A stretch of 64,000 nt of DNA from Candidatus Propionivibrio dominans (GCA_016709335.1 JADJNC010000008.1:170248-234247), one strand, 5' to 3'; positions 10,234-21,880 are shown, counted from the stretch's first letter. Notes: generated by a model from the letters alone, not told the origin. A program made the numbers and translations.

Positions 10234-11601
10234 TCAGCCGGAAATCAATCGATTGATATCATTGTAGAAAGCAAACGCCATCAGCATCAGCATCAGCGCC
10301 AGACCGATTTGCTGGCCAATTTCCATGCTGCGCTCCGACAGCGGCCCGCGCTTAATGATTTCGACGACATAATACAGCAAATGGCCGCCATCCAGAATCG
10401 GAATGGGCAGCAAATTAAGCACCGCGAGACTGATACTGACCAGCGCCAGGAACTTGAGGTAGTAACCCATGCCGAGCTTTGCCGACTGGCCGGCGTAGTC
10501 TGCGATCGTTACCGGCCCGCTGATATTTCGCCACGACACTTCACCGGTAATCATTTTTCCGATCATTACCAGACTGAACACCGATTTATCCCAGGTCTCG
10601 TAGATGGCCTTGCCCAGCGCAGAGATCAGTCCGTATCGAACCGTAATCATCATCTCACTACGCGAAGCGCCGGTATCCCTGACGCTGGCTCCAATCCGGC
10701 CAATTTTTTTTCCGCCTTCCTCAACCGGAACGGGTGTAATTTCGATGAAAAGTCTGTCACCCTGGCGTTGAATTTCAAAATCCAGTGTTTTTCCAGGCGA
10801 ATTGCGAACGTTCTGCACAACATCGGGCCAGGCAGTGACTGGCTTATCGTCAATCATCAGAATCTCGTCCCCTGCCTGTAGTCCGGCGGCCGCTGCAGCA
10901 CTGTCCGGGCTAATTTTTCCAAGCACCGGCGGAATTCTGGGGCGGTAAAAGCTGATTCCCAGTCTGGCCAGGGCATCACCCTCCCAGCCTCCCGCTCGGG
11001 CAGACGACACATCCAGGTGGCGAATCGTGATCTCATTACGCGGGTTGATTACCTCGAACTCGATCGAGTCCTGATCAACGGCCTGTCGAATCAAGACCCA
11101 GTGCAAATCCTGCCAGGTTTGCACCAGTTCTCCACCGACTTTGAGTACCCGCTCGCCGCTCTGCATGCCGGATGCAGCGGCAGGACTGGCAGCGACTGGC
11201 GTACCCAGAATGGGTTTCAGTTCTTCGGTGCCGTACCAGAACAGTCCCCAGTACACAAAAATCGCCAACAGCAGATTGGCCGCTGGGCCGGCAGCCACTA
11301 TGGCCATGCGTCGCCAGACGCTCTGCCGGTTGAAGCTGCGATGCAATTCTTCAGGAGCAACATCTCCCTCGCGTTCATCCAGCATCTTGACGTAGCCACC
11401 CAGCGGAAACATGCCGAGCGCCCATTCCGTACCATCACGACCGATGCGTTTCGAGATCAGCGCCCGACCAAAACCTACCGAGAAACGCAGCACCTTGACG
11501 CCGACCCGGCGCGCTACGAGGTAGTGCCCATACTCGTGAACCACGATCAGTACGCCAAGAATCAGGGCAAATGCCGCCAGGTAGTAAAGGAAGTTACTCA
11601 T
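10234..11601 (-). CDS. rseP: RIP metalloprotease RseP
   Basis: Inner-membrane site-2 protease that cleaves anti-sigma factors such as RseA in the envelope stress response. In 455 residues there is the zinc motif HEYGH (residues 22-26) in the first membrane segment, two PDZ domains in the middle (around residues 120-290, including ISPDSAAAAAGLQAGDEI), and the LNLLPIPILDGGHLL motif that supplies the third zinc ligand in a C-terminal membrane segment. It follows dxr by 2 bases and precedes bamA by 4, consistent with one transcript. Confidence 0.96.
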   Translation of the reverse strand: MSNFLYYLAAFALILGVLIVVHEYGHYLVARRVGVKVLRFSVGFGRALISKRIGRDGTEWALGMFPLGGYVKMLDEREGDVAPEELHRSFNRQSVWRRMAIVAAGPAANLLLAIFVYWGLFWYGTEELKPILGTPVAASPAAASGMQSGERVLKVGGELVQTWQDLHWVLIRQAVDQDSIEFEVINPRNEITIRHLDVSSARAGGWEGDALARLGISFYRPRIPPVLGKISPDSAAAAAGLQAGDEILMIDDKPVTAWPDVVQNVRNSPGKTLDFEIQRQGDRLFIEITPVPVEEGGKKIGRIGASVRDTGASRSEMMITVRYGLISALGKAIYETWDKSVFSLVMIGKMITGEVSWRNISGPVTIADYAGQSAKLGMGYYLKFLALVSISLAVLNLLPIPILDGGHLLYYVVEIIKRGPLSERSMEIGQQIGLALMLMLMAFAFYNDINRLISG

Positions 11602-11603
11602 GA

Positions 11604-12788
11604 TCAGGCTAACTCGCCGATGGCTTGCTCGGCTATCCGGCGCGCCGCATGGTCGGCAGCCAGAACTTCTGCAAGTGTTAGCAGTGGGGTTACCAGCGTC
11701 CTGTCCAGTACCGCCCTGATGATTTTCGGGATTACTGTAAAGCCGATTTTCCCGTCGAGAAAAGACTGAACGGCAACCTCATTGGCGGCATTGAGCGCTG
11801 CCGGGGCACTATTACCTTCACGTAGAGCACGGTAAGCGAGGGCAAGACAGGGGAAACGCTCAAAGTCTGGCCGCTCGAAATGCAGTGCAGCGATTTTGCA
11901 CAGATCAAGTGGTTCAACCCCTGCGGCGATCCGCTCCGGATAAGCCAGTGCATGAGCAATCGGCGTACGCATGTCCGGATTGCCGAGTTCAGCGATGACC
12001 GAACCATCCACGTATTGAACCAGCGAGTGGATGACACTTTGCGGGTGGATGACAACCTCGATTTGTTCGGCCGGGACGTTAAAGAGCCAGTGCGCCTCAA
12101 TCATTTCGAGCCCCTTGTTCATCATGGTTGCCGAATCAACTGAAATCTTCCGCCCCATGACCCAGTTGGGATGCGCGCAGGCCTGCTCGGGACTTACACT
12201 TTCTAGGTCAGTCAGCGCACGATTCCGGAACGGTCCCCCCGAAGCAGTCAGCATTAAACTGAGCACGCCGCTTTCTAATAAATTACCTGAATAACCATTT
12301 GGAAGTGATTGAAATATAGCATTATGTTCACTGTCAATCGGTAACAATGTCGCACCATTTTCTCTTACGGCACGCATCAGGATCGGCCCAGCCATGACCA
12401 GGGCTTCCTTGTTGGCCAAGAGAACCTTCTTGCCGGCGATTGCAGCGGCCAGAGTGGATTGCAGGCCCGCGGCACCGACAATGGCGGCCATTACCGAATC
12501 AACTTCCGGAAGTTCGGCCATCCGTACCAGGGCTTCCGGCCCGGACTCGACCAGGGTTGAGCAAGCAACGGCCAGCAGACGGCTTTGCAGTTCTCCTGCC
12601 AATTGCGCATCACGCACTACGGCAAAACGCGGTTGAAACTCAAGGCACTGATCAAACAGGCGGTCGATCTGATTATGGGCGCAAAGGGCAATCACCCGAT
12701 AACGTTGCGGGTGGCGGCGAATGACATCGAGCGTACTGACGCCAATGGAACCGGTTGATCCGAGAATCGTAAGTTTTTGCAAGGTCAT
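11604..12788 (-). CDS. dxr: 1-deoxy-D-xylulose 5-phosphate reductoisomerase
   Basis: Second step of the MEP isoprenoid pathway: NADPH-dependent rearrangement of DXP to MEP. The 394-residue protein opens with the dinucleotide-binding motif [16 protein letters not shown], has [12 protein letters not shown], the metal- and substrate-binding [11 protein letters not shown] segment and [11 protein letters not shown], then [21 protein letters not shown]. Supplies precursors for undecaprenyl phosphate made by uppS two genes upstream. It lies 9 bases after cdsA. Confidence 0.97.
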   Translation of the reverse strand: MTLQKLTILGSTGSIGVSTLDVIRRHPQRYRVIALCAHNQIDRLFDQCLEFQPRFAVVRDAQLAGELQSRLLAVACSTLVESGPEALVRMAELPEVDSVMAAIVGAAGLQSTLAAAIAGKKVLLANKEALVMAGPILMRAVRENGATLLPIDSEHNAIFQSLPNGYSGNLLESGVLSLMLTASGGPFRNRALTDLESVSPEQACAHPNWVMGRKISVDSATMMNKGLEMIEAHWLFNVPAEQIEVVIHPQSVIHSLVQYVDGSVIAELGNPDMRTPIAHALAYPERIAAGVEPLDLCKIAALHFERPDFERFPCLALAYRALREGNSAPAALNAANEVAVQSFLDGKIGFTVIPKIIRAVLDRTLVTPLLTLAEVLAADHAARRIAEQAIGELA

Positions 12789-12797
12789 CGTCAGCCG

Positions 12798-13644
12798 TCA
12801 ATTCAGGGCAGTCAGCCAGACCAGAGCAACCATCGGCAGGGTCGAAGTCAGGCTGTCGATGCGATCAAGCACACCGCCGTGCCCGGGCAGAACATTGCTG
12901 CTGTCTTTCAGCCCGGCCTGACGTTTGAGCAGCGACTCGAACAGGTCACCAGCGATACTGATTGCTGTCAAAAGCGCGAGGACGAGAAATAACAAAGCGT
13001 AATGCTCGGAAAGAACAGCCGGCAGTCTGGGTGAGAGAATAAAGCCATAAACGATGACGGCAAGGCCACCACCAAGCGCACCCTCCCAGGTCTTTCCCGG
13101 ACTGATGTTTGGCGCCAGCTTGTGTCGACCCAGGGTGCGTCCGAAGGCATAAGCGGCGATATCCGCCACCCAGACGGTGGCCATGATAGCGACAAGTGCC
13201 AGCGCACCCGCTTGTCTCAGTTGCACCAATGCCAGCCAGGTCGGCAGGATAAGCAGCAGGCCGATCGCCAATCCGAGCGCTGATTTAGGCAATGACCAGC
13301 GTTGTCTCAACCACAAAGGAACCACAAACAACCAGAAAAATGCCGCCGGAAGATAGAACCAGCGTCCCAGTTGCCATGCCGCTTCAGTAAAATTACTGTC
13401 AATACCCAGCAGCCCCAGCGCGACAGGATCAAGCGTACCGACAGCCGCGCAAATCAGGATAAGCCCTGCAGCCAGGGGCAAGCCTTGGCCAAGCACCCAA
13501 ACCCATCAACGCTCCCCACTCCCAGGCGGCCACTGCGGCAACGAGCGTAGCGAAGATGACCCAACCGAGTAGGGGTAGATAGAAAAGTGCTGAAAAGAAG
13601 GCCGCAAAAAGGAGGAGCGCGGTAATGATCCGCGTTCTAAGCAT
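12798..13644 (-). CDS. cdsA: Phosphatidate cytidylyltransferase, interrupted by a frameshift
   Basis: Makes CDP-diacylglycerol from phosphatidate and CTP for phospholipid synthesis. The protein is in two overlapping frames: the N-terminal part (start 13644, [13 protein letters not shown]... to EWGALMGLG, hydrophobic) and the C-terminal part from about 13500 to 12798, which carries several membrane segments and the CdsA signature region [18 protein letters not shown]...[13 protein letters not shown]. The frames meet in a run reading GGGTTTGGG at about 13496-13504 on the minus strand; removing one G restores a single frame of about 281 residues. Because the gene is normally essential and neighbours are intact, a one-base sequence error is the simplest explanation; real inactivation would require a second copy. 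It overlaps the uppS stop by 8 bases. Confidence 0.85.
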
Positions 13645-14467
13645 TGATCTTCACGTCCAGCAGGCGGGTCGAACCCGAAGTATCAAGCGTCAAATCATCA
13701 GGCACCACGGCGGGAGGATTGCCGATCAGTTGTTCGCTCGTTCGCCCGAAACGACGCTCACGCTGCTGAAAGGATGTAATGGCCGCACTGAAGGCTGCCG
13801 AGTCAAAATCAGGCCAGAGCGTATCGGTAAAGTAAAATTCCGCATAGGCCAGTTGCCAAAGCAGGAAGTTACTGACTCGCTCCTCCCCGCCGGTGCGGAT
13901 GAAGAGATCAGGCTCCGGTGCATAGCTCATGGCCAGAAAAGGCGCCAGGTCGGCTTCAGTCCACGCGCCCTGCTTCTCCGGATGTTCCATTGCCATGCGA
14001 TTGACGGCTTGCAGAATATCCCAGCGACCGCCGTAATTGGCGGCGATGGTCAGCGTCAGTTTCTCATTGCCGGCCGTTTGCTGTTCCGAAGCAAGAATCA
14101 GCGACTGCAAATCCGGGTCAAAGCGCGACAGATCGCCCACCACTCTCAGGCGGACACCGTTGCGATCAAGACGGGACACCTCCTGTTGCAAGGCACGCAC
14201 GAAAAGCTGCATGAGCAGCGTCACTTCCTCTTCGGGACGTCGCCAGTTTTCCGAACTGAAGGCAAAGAGCGTCAGAAACTCGATGCCGCGCTCGAGGCAA
14301 TACTTGACAGTATCGCGTACCGTCTCGACACCACGACGATGCCCGGCAAATCGCGGCAAATAGCGCTTCCTGGCCCAGCGACCGTTGCCATCCATGATAA
14401 TGGCCACGTGTCGCGGCAGTGCGGCAGCGCCCGGAATATCCCGAGTGGAACTGGTGAAGATCGCCAT
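13637..14467 (-). CDS. uppS: Isoprenyl transferase (undecaprenyl diphosphate synthase)
   Basis: Cis-prenyltransferase that elongates farnesyl diphosphate to undecaprenyl diphosphate, the carrier lipid for peptidoglycan and O-antigen. Signature motifs are [13 protein letters not shown] with the catalytic Asp, [22 protein letters not shown], and the C-terminal [17 protein letters not shown] and [10 protein letters not shown] use the ATG at 14467 (276 residues) because AAGGA lies 8 bases before it; a longer frame extends 27 bases upstream to within 3 bases of the frr stop without a better site. Confidence 0.96.
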   Translation of the reverse strand: MAIFTSSTRDIPGAAALPRHVAIIMDGNGRWARKRYLPRFAGHRRGVETVRDTVKYCLERGIEFLTLFAFSSENWRRPEEEVTLLMQLFVRALQQEVSRLDRNGVRLRVVGDLSRFDPDLQSLILASEQQTAGNEKLTLTIAANYGGRWDILQAVNRMAMEHPEKQGAWTEADLAPFLAMSYAPEPDLFIRTGGEERVSNFLLWQLAYAEFYFTDTLWPDFDSAAFSAAITSFQQRERRFGRTSEQLIGNPPAVVPDDLTLDTSGSTRLLDVKINA

Positions 14468-14490
14468 CTCGCGTATCCTTTGGGCCGTCT

Positions 14491-15051
14491 TCAAACGGCC
14501 ATCAACTCGATTTCCTTCTGCGCGAACTGTTTGTCAACCTCAGCGACATACTTGTCGGTGAGTTTCTGGATATCGTCCTGCGCCCGACGCTCATCATCCT
14601 CCGAGCACGCCTTGCTCTTGAGCAAGTCTTTGAGTGTCGCATTGGCGTCACGGCGCAGATTGCGCATGGCAATCCGCGCGTTTTCGCATTCATGCTTGAC
14701 GACCTTGATCAGATCGCGGCGTCGTTCTTCAGTCAGTGCCGGCATCGGAACGCGAATGATTTCGCCCTGGGACGCCGGATTCAGACCGAGATCGGAATCC
14801 CGAATGGCTTTCTCAACCTTGGGCACCATGCTCTTCTCCCAAACCTGAACGCCCAGTGTACGAGAATCAATCAAGGTGATGTTGGCCACGGTATTCACCG
14901 CCACCATAGATCCGTAATAATCGACCTGAACATGGTCCAGCAACCCGATATGGGCACGCCCGGTACGCACCTTCGCCAGATCGATCCTGAGTGCCTCAAG
15001 CGACTTCTGCATCTTGTGTTCGCTCGTTTTTTTTACCTCTGCAATCGACAT
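14491..15051 (-). CDS. frr: Ribosome recycling factor
   Basis: Releases ribosomes from mRNA after termination together with EF-G. The ATG at 15051 gives 186 residues, the normal RRF length; the open frame extends further upstream into the pyrH end but is not conserved there. Key segments: the N-terminal helix [40 protein letters not shown], then [20 protein letters not shown] and the C-terminal helix. It lies 11 bases after pyrH in the standard rpsB-tsf-pyrH-frr order. Confidence 0.97.
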   Translation of the reverse strand: MSIAEVKKTSEHKMQKSLEALRIDLAKVRTGRAHIGLLDHVQVDYYGSMVAVNTVANITLIDSRTLGVQVWEKSMVPKVEKAIRDSDLGLNPASQGEIIRVPMPALTEERRRDLIKVVKHECENARIAMRNLRRDANATLKDLLKSKACSEDDERRAQDDIQKLTDKYVAEVDKQFAQKEIELMAV

Positions 15052-15062
15052 GTCAATCTCCC

Positions 15063-15788
15063 TCAGCAATAGACCAGCGTGCCTTCGTGTTCGCCAAGTA
15101 CAACCCGCTTCAGCGCACCGCGCTTGAAAATCGAGAAGACGTTGATCGGCAGTTTCTGGTCGCGGCACAGCGCAAAGGCTGTCGAATCCATCACCGCCAG
15201 GTTCATCGAAATCGCTTCATTGAAACTGATCCGTTCATAGCGTGTCGCCAGAGGATCCTTTTTTGGATCGGCCGAGTAAATACCATCGACCTTCGTTGCC
15301 TTGAGTACGATCTCCGCTCCGATTTCGGCACCCCGCAAAGCCGCCGCCGTATCGGTTGTAAAAAATGGATTGCCGGTTCCACCGGCAAAGATAACCGTCC
15401 TGCCCTGCTCCAGATAACGGATGGCCCGGCCACGAATATAGGGCTCGACGACCTGTTCGATATTCAGTGCCGACTGGACGCGGGCCACCATACCGGCGAC
15501 GCGCATCGCATCCTGCAATGCCAGACCGTTCATTACGGTGGCCAGCATTCCCATGTAGTCGGCTTGCGCGCGATCCATGCCGGTAGCGGCGGGAGCAACA
15601 CCGCGAAAGATATTGCCGCCACCGATGACAACACCAACCTGAACTCCCAAATCAACAATGCTCTTGACCTCCCCGACGATTTCAGAAATGGTCTGACGGT
15701 TGATCCCGTAAGCATCCGCACCCATCAGGGCTTCACCCGAGAGCTTGAGCAGGATACGCTTGAATATTGGAGTGCCGGCTTGAGTCAT
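15063..15788 (-). CDS. pyrH: UMP kinase
   Basis: Phosphorylates UMP to UDP; the bacterial hexameric enzyme of the amino acid kinase family. The 241 residues from the ATG at 15788 start just before [15 protein letters not shown], the phosphate-binding opening motif, followed by [33 protein letters not shown] and [17 protein letters not shown]. An alternative ATG at 15803 would add five residues and lies 5 bases after the tsf stop; neither has a strong ribosome-binding site, so the exact start is uncertain by that amount. Confidence 0.96.
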   Translation of the reverse strand: MTQAGTPIFKRILLKLSGEALMGADAYGINRQTISEIVGEVKSIVDLGVQVGVVIGGGNIFRGVAPAATGMDRAQADYMGMLATVMNGLALQDAMRVAGMVARVQSALNIEQVVEPYIRGRAIRYLEQGRTVIFAGGTGNPFFTTDTAAALRGAEIGAEIVLKATKVDGIYSADPKKDPLATRYERISFNEAISMNLAVMDSTAFALCRDQKLPINVFSIFKRGALKRVVLGEHEGTLVYC

Positions 15789-15807
15789 GGCAGTCAAACC
15801 CATTGTC

Positions 15808-16701
15808 TTACTTCTGAGCTGCCGCGGCCTGGGCAGCCACTTCGGCGGCGAAGTCGTTCGAGCGTTTCTCCATCCCTTCACCGACCACATAAAGCGTGAA
15901 GCCGGCAACCGACGCGCCCTTGCTTCTGAGCAACTGCTCAACGGTCTGTTTCCCGTCTTCGGCCTTGACGAACACCTGAGCCAGCAGGGTCACTTCCTTC
16001 AGGTACTTCTGTACGGTGCCTTCGGCAATTTTATCGAGCATGGCTTCGGGTTTGTTGTCGGCTCGGGCTTTTTCGATGGCAATGCGGCGCTCGGTGTCCA
16101 GCAGTTCACCAGGAACCCCCGATGCATCCAGCGATTTGGGCTTGGACGCCGCGATGTGCATGGCCAGATCCTTGCCCAGTTGCTCGTCGCCGCCAACCAG
16201 ATCAAGCAGTACGCCAATTTTGGCACCGCCATGGATATAGGACACCAGCTGCCCTTTGGCTTCAACACGCACGAAGCGGCGAACCGAGAGATTCTCGCCG
16301 ATCTTGCCAACCAAAGCGGTGCGGGTCGATTCGACGGTTCCGTCACCCATAGGCAGTGTCAACAGAGCCGACACATCAGACGGTTTCTGATTGACTACCA
16401 ACTCGGCGCAAGCCTTGGTCAGTTGTAAAAACTCGTCATTCTTGGCGACAAAATCAGTCTCGCAATTGATCTCGATGATTGCTCCCAGTTTGCCATCAGC
16501 CTTAATGCTGACGCCTACCACGCCTTCGGCAGTGATGCGGGCTGCCGCCTTGGTCGCCTTGTTGCCCAGCTTGACACGCAAAATTTCTTCGGCCTTGCCC
16601 AGGTCGCCATCGGCCTCGGTCAGCGCCTTCTTGCATTCCATCATCGGCGCGTCGGTCTTTGCACGCAGTTCAGCCACCATGCTTGCGGTAATTGCCGCCA
16701 T
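15808..16701 (-). CDS. tsf: Elongation factor Ts
   Basis: Guanine nucleotide exchange factor for EF-Tu. The 297-residue protein begins [20 protein letters not shown], the conserved TS-N ubiquitin-associated-like domain ([20 protein letters not shown]), followed by the core containing [14 protein letters not shown], which contacts EF-Tu. The start at 16701 is fixed by GGAG 6 bases upstream; a GTG twelve bases earlier overlaps that Shine-Dalgarno sequence and is not the start. It lies about 118 bases downstream of rpsB, with a hairpin in between. Confidence 0.97.
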   Translation of the reverse strand: MAAITASMVAELRAKTDAPMMECKKALTEADGDLGKAEEILRVKLGNKATKAAARITAEGVVGVSIKADGKLGAIIEINCETDFVAKNDEFLQLTKACAELVVNQKPSDVSALLTLPMGDGTVESTRTALVGKIGENLSVRRFVRVEAKGQLVSYIHGGAKIGVLLDLVGGDEQLGKDLAMHIAASKPKSLDASGVPGELLDTERRIAIEKARADNKPEAMLDKIAEGTVQKYLKEVTLLAQVFVKAEDGKQTVEQLLRSKGASVAGFTLYVVGEGMEKRSNDFAAEVAAQAAAAQK

Positions 16702-16771
16702 TTTTTTCTCCACTTGCGGACACGACCGGAATAACCGGCCGACCCTTATTCAAAACAGTTGAAACCAAATG

Positions 16772-16805
16772 ATCTGCTCGCCCATCCCATTGTCAGCAAG
16801 CAGAT
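16772..16805 (-). terminator. Hairpin between rpsB and tsf, possible attenuator
   Basis: On the minus strand ATCTGCT (16799-16805) pairs with AGCAGAT (16772-16778), and a further T-G plus GC/GC extends the stem to about ten pairs. A loose T-rich stretch (TTTGGTTTCAACTGTTTT) follows. An intercistronic attenuator is known between rpsB and tsf in E. coli; position agrees, but the T-tract here is imperfect. Confidence 0.4.
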
Positions 16806-16819
16806 GAGACAACAGCCTG

Positions 16820-17563
16820 TTATTGCTCGGTTTCTTCGAAAAATTCGTCGCCGGAAGCCCCGGCAGCAACAATTTCTTCAACGAATTGACTGCGACCCTC
16901 GAGAATCGAGTCAGCCACACCGCGCGCATAAAGACGGATCGCACTGGACGAGTCATCGTTACCCGGAATGACGTAATCAATGCCTTCGGGTGAGTGATTG
17001 GTATCGACCACCGCAATCACCGGAATACCCAGCTTGTTGGCTTCGGTGATGGCGATCTTGTGATAACCGACATCGATGACGAACAGTGCATCGGGCAAGG
17101 TATTCATTTCCTTGATGCCGCCGATCGACTTTTGCAGTTTGGCCAGTTCGCGTTGCGTCATCAGCGCTTCCTTCTTGCCGAGCTTTTCAAGGGAACCGTC
17201 TTCGGTCATGGCTTCCATGTCCTTGAGCCGCTTGGTCGACTGTTTGATGGTCTTGAAGTTGGTCAGCATGCCGCCCAGCCAGCGCTGGTCAACATACGAG
17301 GAAGCGCAGCGGCTGGCTTCTTCGGCGATGATCTCGCGCGCCTGCCGCTTGGTACTGACGAACAGGATATTGCCCTTGTTGGACGACAGCTTGCGCACGA
17401 AAGCCATGGCTTCGTTGTACTTGGCAAGTGTCTGTTCGAGATTGACGATGTGGATCTTGCTGCGCGCCCCGAAGATGTACTGAGCCATCTTAGGGTTCCA
17501 GAAGCGGGTCTGATGGCCGAAGTGAACACCGGCCTCCAGCATTTGACGCATGGTTGTAGACAT
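16820..17563 (-). CDS. rpsB: 30S ribosomal protein S2
   Basis: Structural protein of the small ribosomal subunit. The 247 residues begin [20 protein letters not shown] followed by [19 protein letters not shown], both strongly conserved, and contain [15 protein letters not shown] and [15 protein letters not shown]. It heads the minus-strand cluster rpsB-tsf-pyrH-frr. S2 typically represses its own operon through the 5' leader; about 370 bases of leader and promoter region separate it from the divergent map gene. Confidence 0.98.
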   Translation of the reverse strand: MSTTMRQMLEAGVHFGHQTRFWNPKMAQYIFGARSKIHIVNLEQTLAKYNEAMAFVRKLSSNKGNILFVSTKRQAREIIAEEASRCASSYVDQRWLGGMLTNFKTIKQSTKRLKDMEAMTEDGSLEKLGKKEALMTQRELAKLQKSIGGIKEMNTLPDALFVIDVGYHKIAITEANKLGIPVIAVVDTNHSPEGIDYVIPGNDDSSSAIRLYARGVADSILEGRSQFVEEIVAAGASGDEFFEETEQ

Positions 17564-17933
17564 ACTTTTTCTTTCATATCAGGGTTGGACCACCATTCGC
17601 CCACCTACAGCCCGCCTTGAAAAGTTGGCGGACACCCTTGAACAGGCGAATGTGCGTAGTTGAGGTGCCGTTACCGGCCCATCTAGCGCGCCACCATGGC
17701 ACGCGTTCATCATTCAATTTTCACCGACAGAGGTCAGCAAAACCCGGCAATTGTATCATCGGAGCCGGTGAAATTCCACTGTCTGTCCGCTTTGTTTCGG
17801 CCTTGCCGTCGTGCTACGCCAGGACTGAATGCTGATCGAAAAGTGATCCGAACCATTCCAGCGTTAAATTGCCTAAGCGAGCGCCTTACTTTATCCTTCG
17901 CCACTCTACTTCATCTGCATGGCCCCAAAAAAC
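17564..17933. other. Divergent rpsB-map intergenic region
   Basis: Non-coding stretch between two divergent genes; it must hold the rpsB promoter and leader and the map promoter. On the minus strand TACAAT at 17750-17755 is a candidate -10 for rpsB, but its -35 is poor. No tRNA, riboswitch or repeat was recognised. Confidence 0.4.
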
Positions 17934-18743
17934 ATGAGCATCACACTAAAATCGCCAGAAGAAATCGAAAAAATGCGGGTCGCTGGCCGTCTGGCGGGCG
18001 AAGTGCTCGATTACATCACCCCTTTCATCAAACCCGGCGTAACCACCGGCGAGCTGGACAAACTGTGCCACGACTACATGGTCGATGTTCAGGGCTGTAT
18101 CCCGGCTCCACTTGACTACGCACCCGCCGGCTACAAACCGTATCCTAAATCGATCTGTACTTCGGTTAACCATCAGGTCTGTCATGGCGTCCCTGGCGAC
18201 CGGCAGTTGAAGAACGGTGACATCGTCAACCTTGACATCACGACCATCAAGCAAGGCTATCATGGTGATACCAGCCGCATGTTTCATGTCGGCGAGGTCT
18301 CGATTCAGGCCAAACGGCTGTGCGAGGTGACATTCGAATGTCTCTGGCTCGGCATCGCTCAGGTCAGGGCGGGCGCCCATCTCGGCGACATTGGCCACGC
18401 CATCCAGCGCCATGCCGAAAAATCGGGGTACTCGGTGGTACGCGAATTCTGCGGTCACGGTATCGGTGTCCGCTTCCACGAAGATCCACAGGTCGTGCAC
18501 TACGGTACGCCGGGAACCGGTATCGAACTGAAAGCCAACATGATTTTCACCATCGAACCGATGATCAACGCCGGCAAGGCGGCGATCCGCGAACTGGCTG
18601 ATGGGTGGACGATTGTCACCAAAGACCACAGCCTGTCAGCACAATGGGAGCACACCATTCTTGTCAGCGAAAGCGGATTTGAGGTGCTTACCCTCTCCGA
18701 GGGCGCGCGCAAGCCGCCGGAATGGATCAAGACATGCTCATGA
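17934..18743 (+). CDS. map: Methionine aminopeptidase type I
   Basis: Removes the initiator methionine from new proteins after deformylation; a cytoplasmic dinuclear metallopeptidase. In about 269 residues it has [15 protein letters not shown] with the first His, the metal ligands [19 protein letters not shown] (two Asp), [16 protein letters not shown] (His), and FTIEPMIN and WEHTILV (two Glu). The ATG at 17934 matches family starts; another ATG 15 bases upstream is possible, and neither has a clear ribosome-binding site. The 3' end overlaps the glnD start. Peptide deformylase lies 2.6 kb away in the opposite strand. Confidence 0.96.
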   Translation: MSITLKSPEEIEKMRVAGRLAGEVLDYITPFIKPGVTTGELDKLCHDYMVDVQGCIPAPLDYAPAGYKPYPKSICTSVNHQVCHGVPGDRQLKNGDIVNLDITTIKQGYHGDTSRMFHVGEVSIQAKRLCEVTFECLWLGIAQVRAGAHLGDIGHAIQRHAEKSGYSVVREFCGHGIGVRFHEDPQVVHYGTPGTGIELKANMIFTIEPMINAGKAAIRELADGWTIVTKDHSLSAQWEHTILVSESGFEVLTLSEGARKPPEWIKTCS

Positions 18744-21337
18744 AGATCGGCTCAGCCGCACGCAGCGACCTTCTCGCGCGTTACAAATCACGTCTGCAGT
18801 CAGGCCAGAGCGCAATCCGCGAGCATTATCTTGCTGATGCGGATGCACCCCGGCTGCTGCATGAACGCAGCCAACTGATTGACGAACTTCTGCGCGAACT
18901 GTGGAAGGAGCTGCGCTTTCCGGATTCGCTTGCTCTGGTGGCGGTCGGTGGTTATGGGCGCGGCGAGTTGTACCCTGCTTCTGACATTGATTTGCTGCTG
19001 ATGCTTGCCGAGCAACCTGATGCGCTGCTCAGCGAACGGCTTGAGCATCTTGTCGTGCTGTTGTGGGATATTGGACTTGAGATTGGTCACAGCGTACGCA
19101 CCGTTGAGGAGTGCCTCAACGAGGCGGCAGGCGATCTGACGGTCATGACTGCCTTGGTCGAAGCCCGGTTGCTGATCGGAAACGACAAGCTGTTCGCAAG
19201 ATTCTCGTCTGAATTCAATAACATCCTTGACCCGCAGACATTTTACCTGGCCAAACGAATTGAGCAGGACGACCGCTACCTGCGCTTTCAGGAATCACCC
19301 TACAGTCTCGAACCGAACTGCAAGGAAAGTCCGGGTGGCTTGCGCGACCTGCAAAGCATTCTCTGGATCGCCCAGGCGGCTGGCTTTGGCAACAGTTGGC
19401 AGGATCTCGAACAGCATGGTTTCATTACGCACGAGGAAGCACAGGGACTGGAATGGCGCGAGAGGTTTTTACAGCGCTTGCGAATCCAGTTGCATCTCCA
19501 CGTTGGCCGTCGTGAGGATCGCCTGCTGTTTGATTATCAGACAGCGCTCGCCGAGCAATTCGGCTTTGCGGCGACACCGACACGGCGTGTCAGCGAGCAA
19601 TTGATGCAAGAATATTTTCAGACAGCGAAAACGGTGACCCAGCTCAACACGATTCTTCTGCAAAACATGGGGGCCGCGATTTTCCCCTTGCCCGAACAAA
19701 CCCCGCACGCTATCAATGAGCGTTTCCAGGACACGCACCAATTGCTTGACGTCGTTCACGAAGATGTTTTCAATGAAACGCCCTCAGCCATCCTCGAAGC
19801 TTTTCTGCTCCTCCAGCAGCACTCCGAATTGAAAGGCATGACGGCACGCACGATGCGCTCGCTGTGGCGAGCACGCATCCTGATCGACGATGAATTCCGC
19901 AAGAACCCGGAAAACAAGGCTCTGTTCCTGGCGATTTTCAAGCAAAAACGCGGTGTCATGCACGAACTGCGGCGGATGAACCAGTTTGACATCCTCGGCC
20001 GTTACCTGCCCAACTTCGGTGCCATTGTCGGCCAGATGCAACACGACCTTTTTCATGCCTACACCGTCGACCAGCACATCATGCAGGTTCTTGGCAACCT
20101 GCGCCGGTTTTCCGAAACCGAATTTGGCCATGAGTACCCTTTCTGCAGCCTGTTGATCAGCGGCTTTGATCGCTCATGGGTGCTCTACATTGCTGCCCTC
20201 TTCCACGATATCGCCAAGGGACGCGGTGGCGGTCACTCGGAGCTCGGCGCGGTTGACGCGCAGGAGTTTTGCGCCAGTCACGGACTCAGTGCTGAAGACA
20301 GCGAACTGGTGGTCTGGCTTGTACTCAATCACCTGGTCATGTCCAGTGTCGCCCAGAAACAGGACTTCTCGGACCCGAATGTCCTTGCGGCCTTTGCTGC
20401 GATGGTCAGGGACGAACGTCACCTGACCGCACTTTACCTGTTCACTGTCGCTGACATTCGCGGCACCAGTCCCAAGATCTGGAATAGCTGGAAAGGCCAG
20501 TTGCTCGAGCAGCTTTTCAACCAGACCCGCCGCCTCCTGATTGCCGGCGGACAGGCGCCTTTGACGCAAGGCATCATTCAGGAGCGGCAAGATGAAGCGA
20601 TGCGATTGATGCGCTTCTTTGCGATTCCGGAAGCAGCGCATGAAAGCCTGTGGAACCAGCTCGATGCAGTTTACTTCCTGCGCCATTCAGCGGAAGAAAT
20701 TGCCTGGCATGCGCGCGTTCTGCACTACCGTATCGACAGCAAACAACCGATCGTCAAGGCACGCATCTATCCGCATGGCGAAGGCATCGAAGTCATGGTC
20801 TACACGCGGGATCAGCGGCAACTTTTTGCCCGTCTCGTCGGTTTCTTCAGCCGTGCCGGCTACAACATCATGGACGCCAGGATTCACACCACACGCCACG
20901 GCTATGCCCTCGACAGTTTCATGCTGCTCGACGTCAGCGGGCGTGACAGTGACCGCAGCATGATCAGCTACATCGAACATGAACTGATCGACCGGCTCAC
21001 CCGCCAGGCTCCGCCCGAGGCACCGGCCAGCGGGCGTATCTCACGTCAGGTCAAGTACTTCCCGATCCAGCCGAAAGTCACCATCCAGCCACTGGTTACG
21101 CTGCAGCCGGATGAAGAGGGCATTCTCTTCGTTCTCTCGATCAGCGCTTCCGACCGTCCCGGTCTGCTGTATATCGTTGCCATGGCGCTGGCGGCACATG
21201 GCGCCAATCTGCACACCGCAAAAATTGTCACCCTCGGCGAGCGGGTCGAGGATACCTTTCTGATCAGCGGCAGTGATCTCGGCAATAGTGCGAGCCGGAT
21301 CAAACTGGAAACGGAACTGCTGGAAAAACTGAAGTGA
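18722..21337 (+). CDS. glnD: Bifunctional uridylyltransferase/uridylyl-removing enzyme GlnD
   Basis: Nitrogen sensor that uridylylates PII proteins when glutamine is low and removes UMP when it is high. Of up to 871 residues, the nucleotidyltransferase domain carries [18 protein letters not shown] (residues 76-93, two catalytic Asp), the central HD domain has [17 protein letters not shown] near residue 490, and two C-terminal ACT domains that bind glutamine start near 683 and 800. The start is ambiguous: ATG at 18722, 18734 or 18740; the last forms ATGA with the map stop and would give 865 residues. Convergent with def, 9 bases apart. Confidence 0.96.
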   Translation: MDQDMLMKIGSAARSDLLARYKSRLQSGQSAIREHYLADADAPRLLHERSQLIDELLRELWKELRFPDSLALVAVGGYGRGELYPASDIDLLLMLAEQPDALLSERLEHLVVLLWDIGLEIGHSVRTVEECLNEAAGDLTVMTALVEARLLIGNDKLFARFSSEFNNILDPQTFYLAKRIEQDDRYLRFQESPYSLEPNCKESPGGLRDLQSILWIAQAAGFGNSWQDLEQHGFITHEEAQGLEWRERFLQRLRIQLHLHVGRREDRLLFDYQTALAEQFGFAATPTRRVSEQLMQEYFQTAKTVTQLNTILLQNMGAAIFPLPEQTPHAINERFQDTHQLLDVVHEDVFNETPSAILEAFLLLQQHSELKGMTARTMRSLWRARILIDDEFRKNPENKALFLAIFKQKRGVMHELRRMNQFDILGRYLPNFGAIVGQMQHDLFHAYTVDQHIMQVLGNLRRFSETEFGHEYPFCSLLISGFDRSWVLYIAALFHDIAKGRGGGHSELGAVDAQEFCASHGLSAEDSELVVWLVLNHLVMSSVAQKQDFSDPNVLAAFAAMVRDERHLTALYLFTVADIRGTSPKIWNSWKGQLLEQLFNQTRRLLIAGGQAPLTQGIIQERQDEAMRLMRFFAIPEAAHESLWNQLDAVYFLRHSAEEIAWHARVLHYRIDSKQPIVKARIYPHGEGIEVMVYTRDQRQLFARLVGFFSRAGYNIMDARIHTTRHGYALDSFMLLDVSGRDSDRSMISYIEHELIDRLTRQAPPEAPASGRISRQVKYFPIQPKVTIQPLVTLQPDEEGILFVLSISASDRPGLLYIVAMALAAHGANLHTAKIVTLGERVEDTFLISGSDLGNSASRIKLETELLEKLK

Positions 21338-21346
21338 TCAAGGAAT

Positions 21347-21880
21347 TCATTCCTCAGGAAGGTCTTGTACGTCCGGGAAAAGTTCCTCGGTGAACCCGAA
21401 ACGGCTGAAATCACGGATTCGCATCGGGTAGAGAATGCCGTTCAGATGATCGCACTCATGCTGGACAACGCGGGCGTGAAAGCCTTCGACCGAGCGCTCG
21501 ATCGGCTGCCCAATGGGATCGAAACCGGTGTAGCGCAGGTACCGCCAGCGCGGCACCATACCACGCAGTCCCGGCACCGACAGACAGCCTTCCCAGCCCT
21601 CCTCCATCTCATCTGAAAGTGGCGTCAGAACGGGGTTGATCAACACCGTATAAGGAACGCTGCCCGCTTCCGGATAACGTGGATTATCCTCAAAGCCAAA
21701 AATAACCACGCGCAGATCAACCCCAATCTGCGGTGCGGCGAGACCCGCACCCTCCAGGTGCTGCATGGTATCTTCCATGTCGACAATCAGGGCGTGCAAT
21801 TCCGGCGTGGCGAAAAAATCAAGCGGACGCGCCTGCTGCAACAGACGCGGATCACCCATTTTAAGTACCGTTCTGATCAC
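21347..21880 (-). CDS. def: Peptide deformylase
   Basis: Metalloenzyme that removes the formyl group from nascent proteins. The three canonical motifs are all present in 177 residues: [10 protein letters not shown] (motif 1), EGCLSVPG (motif 2, metal Cys) and QHECDHLNG (motif 3, HExxH type). The start is a GTG at 21880, giving [14 protein letters not shown], which matches family N-termini better than the internal ATG seven codons later. Its start overlaps the mtnP end by 20 bases, so it ends the smc-to-def run. Confidence 0.95.
   Translation of the reverse strand: MIRTVLKMGDPRLLQQARPLDFFATPELHALIVDMEDTMQHLEGAGLAAPQIGVDLRVVIFGFEDNPRYPEAGSVPYTVLINPVLTPLSDEMEEGWEGCLSVPGLRGMVPRWRYLRYTGFDPIGQPIERSVEGFHARVVQHECDHLNGILYPMRIRDFSRFGFTEELFPDVQDLPEE

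Noticed and set aside
13625..14848. Plus-strand 407-codon frame opposite uppS and frr
   Set aside because: Antisense to two well-supported genes.
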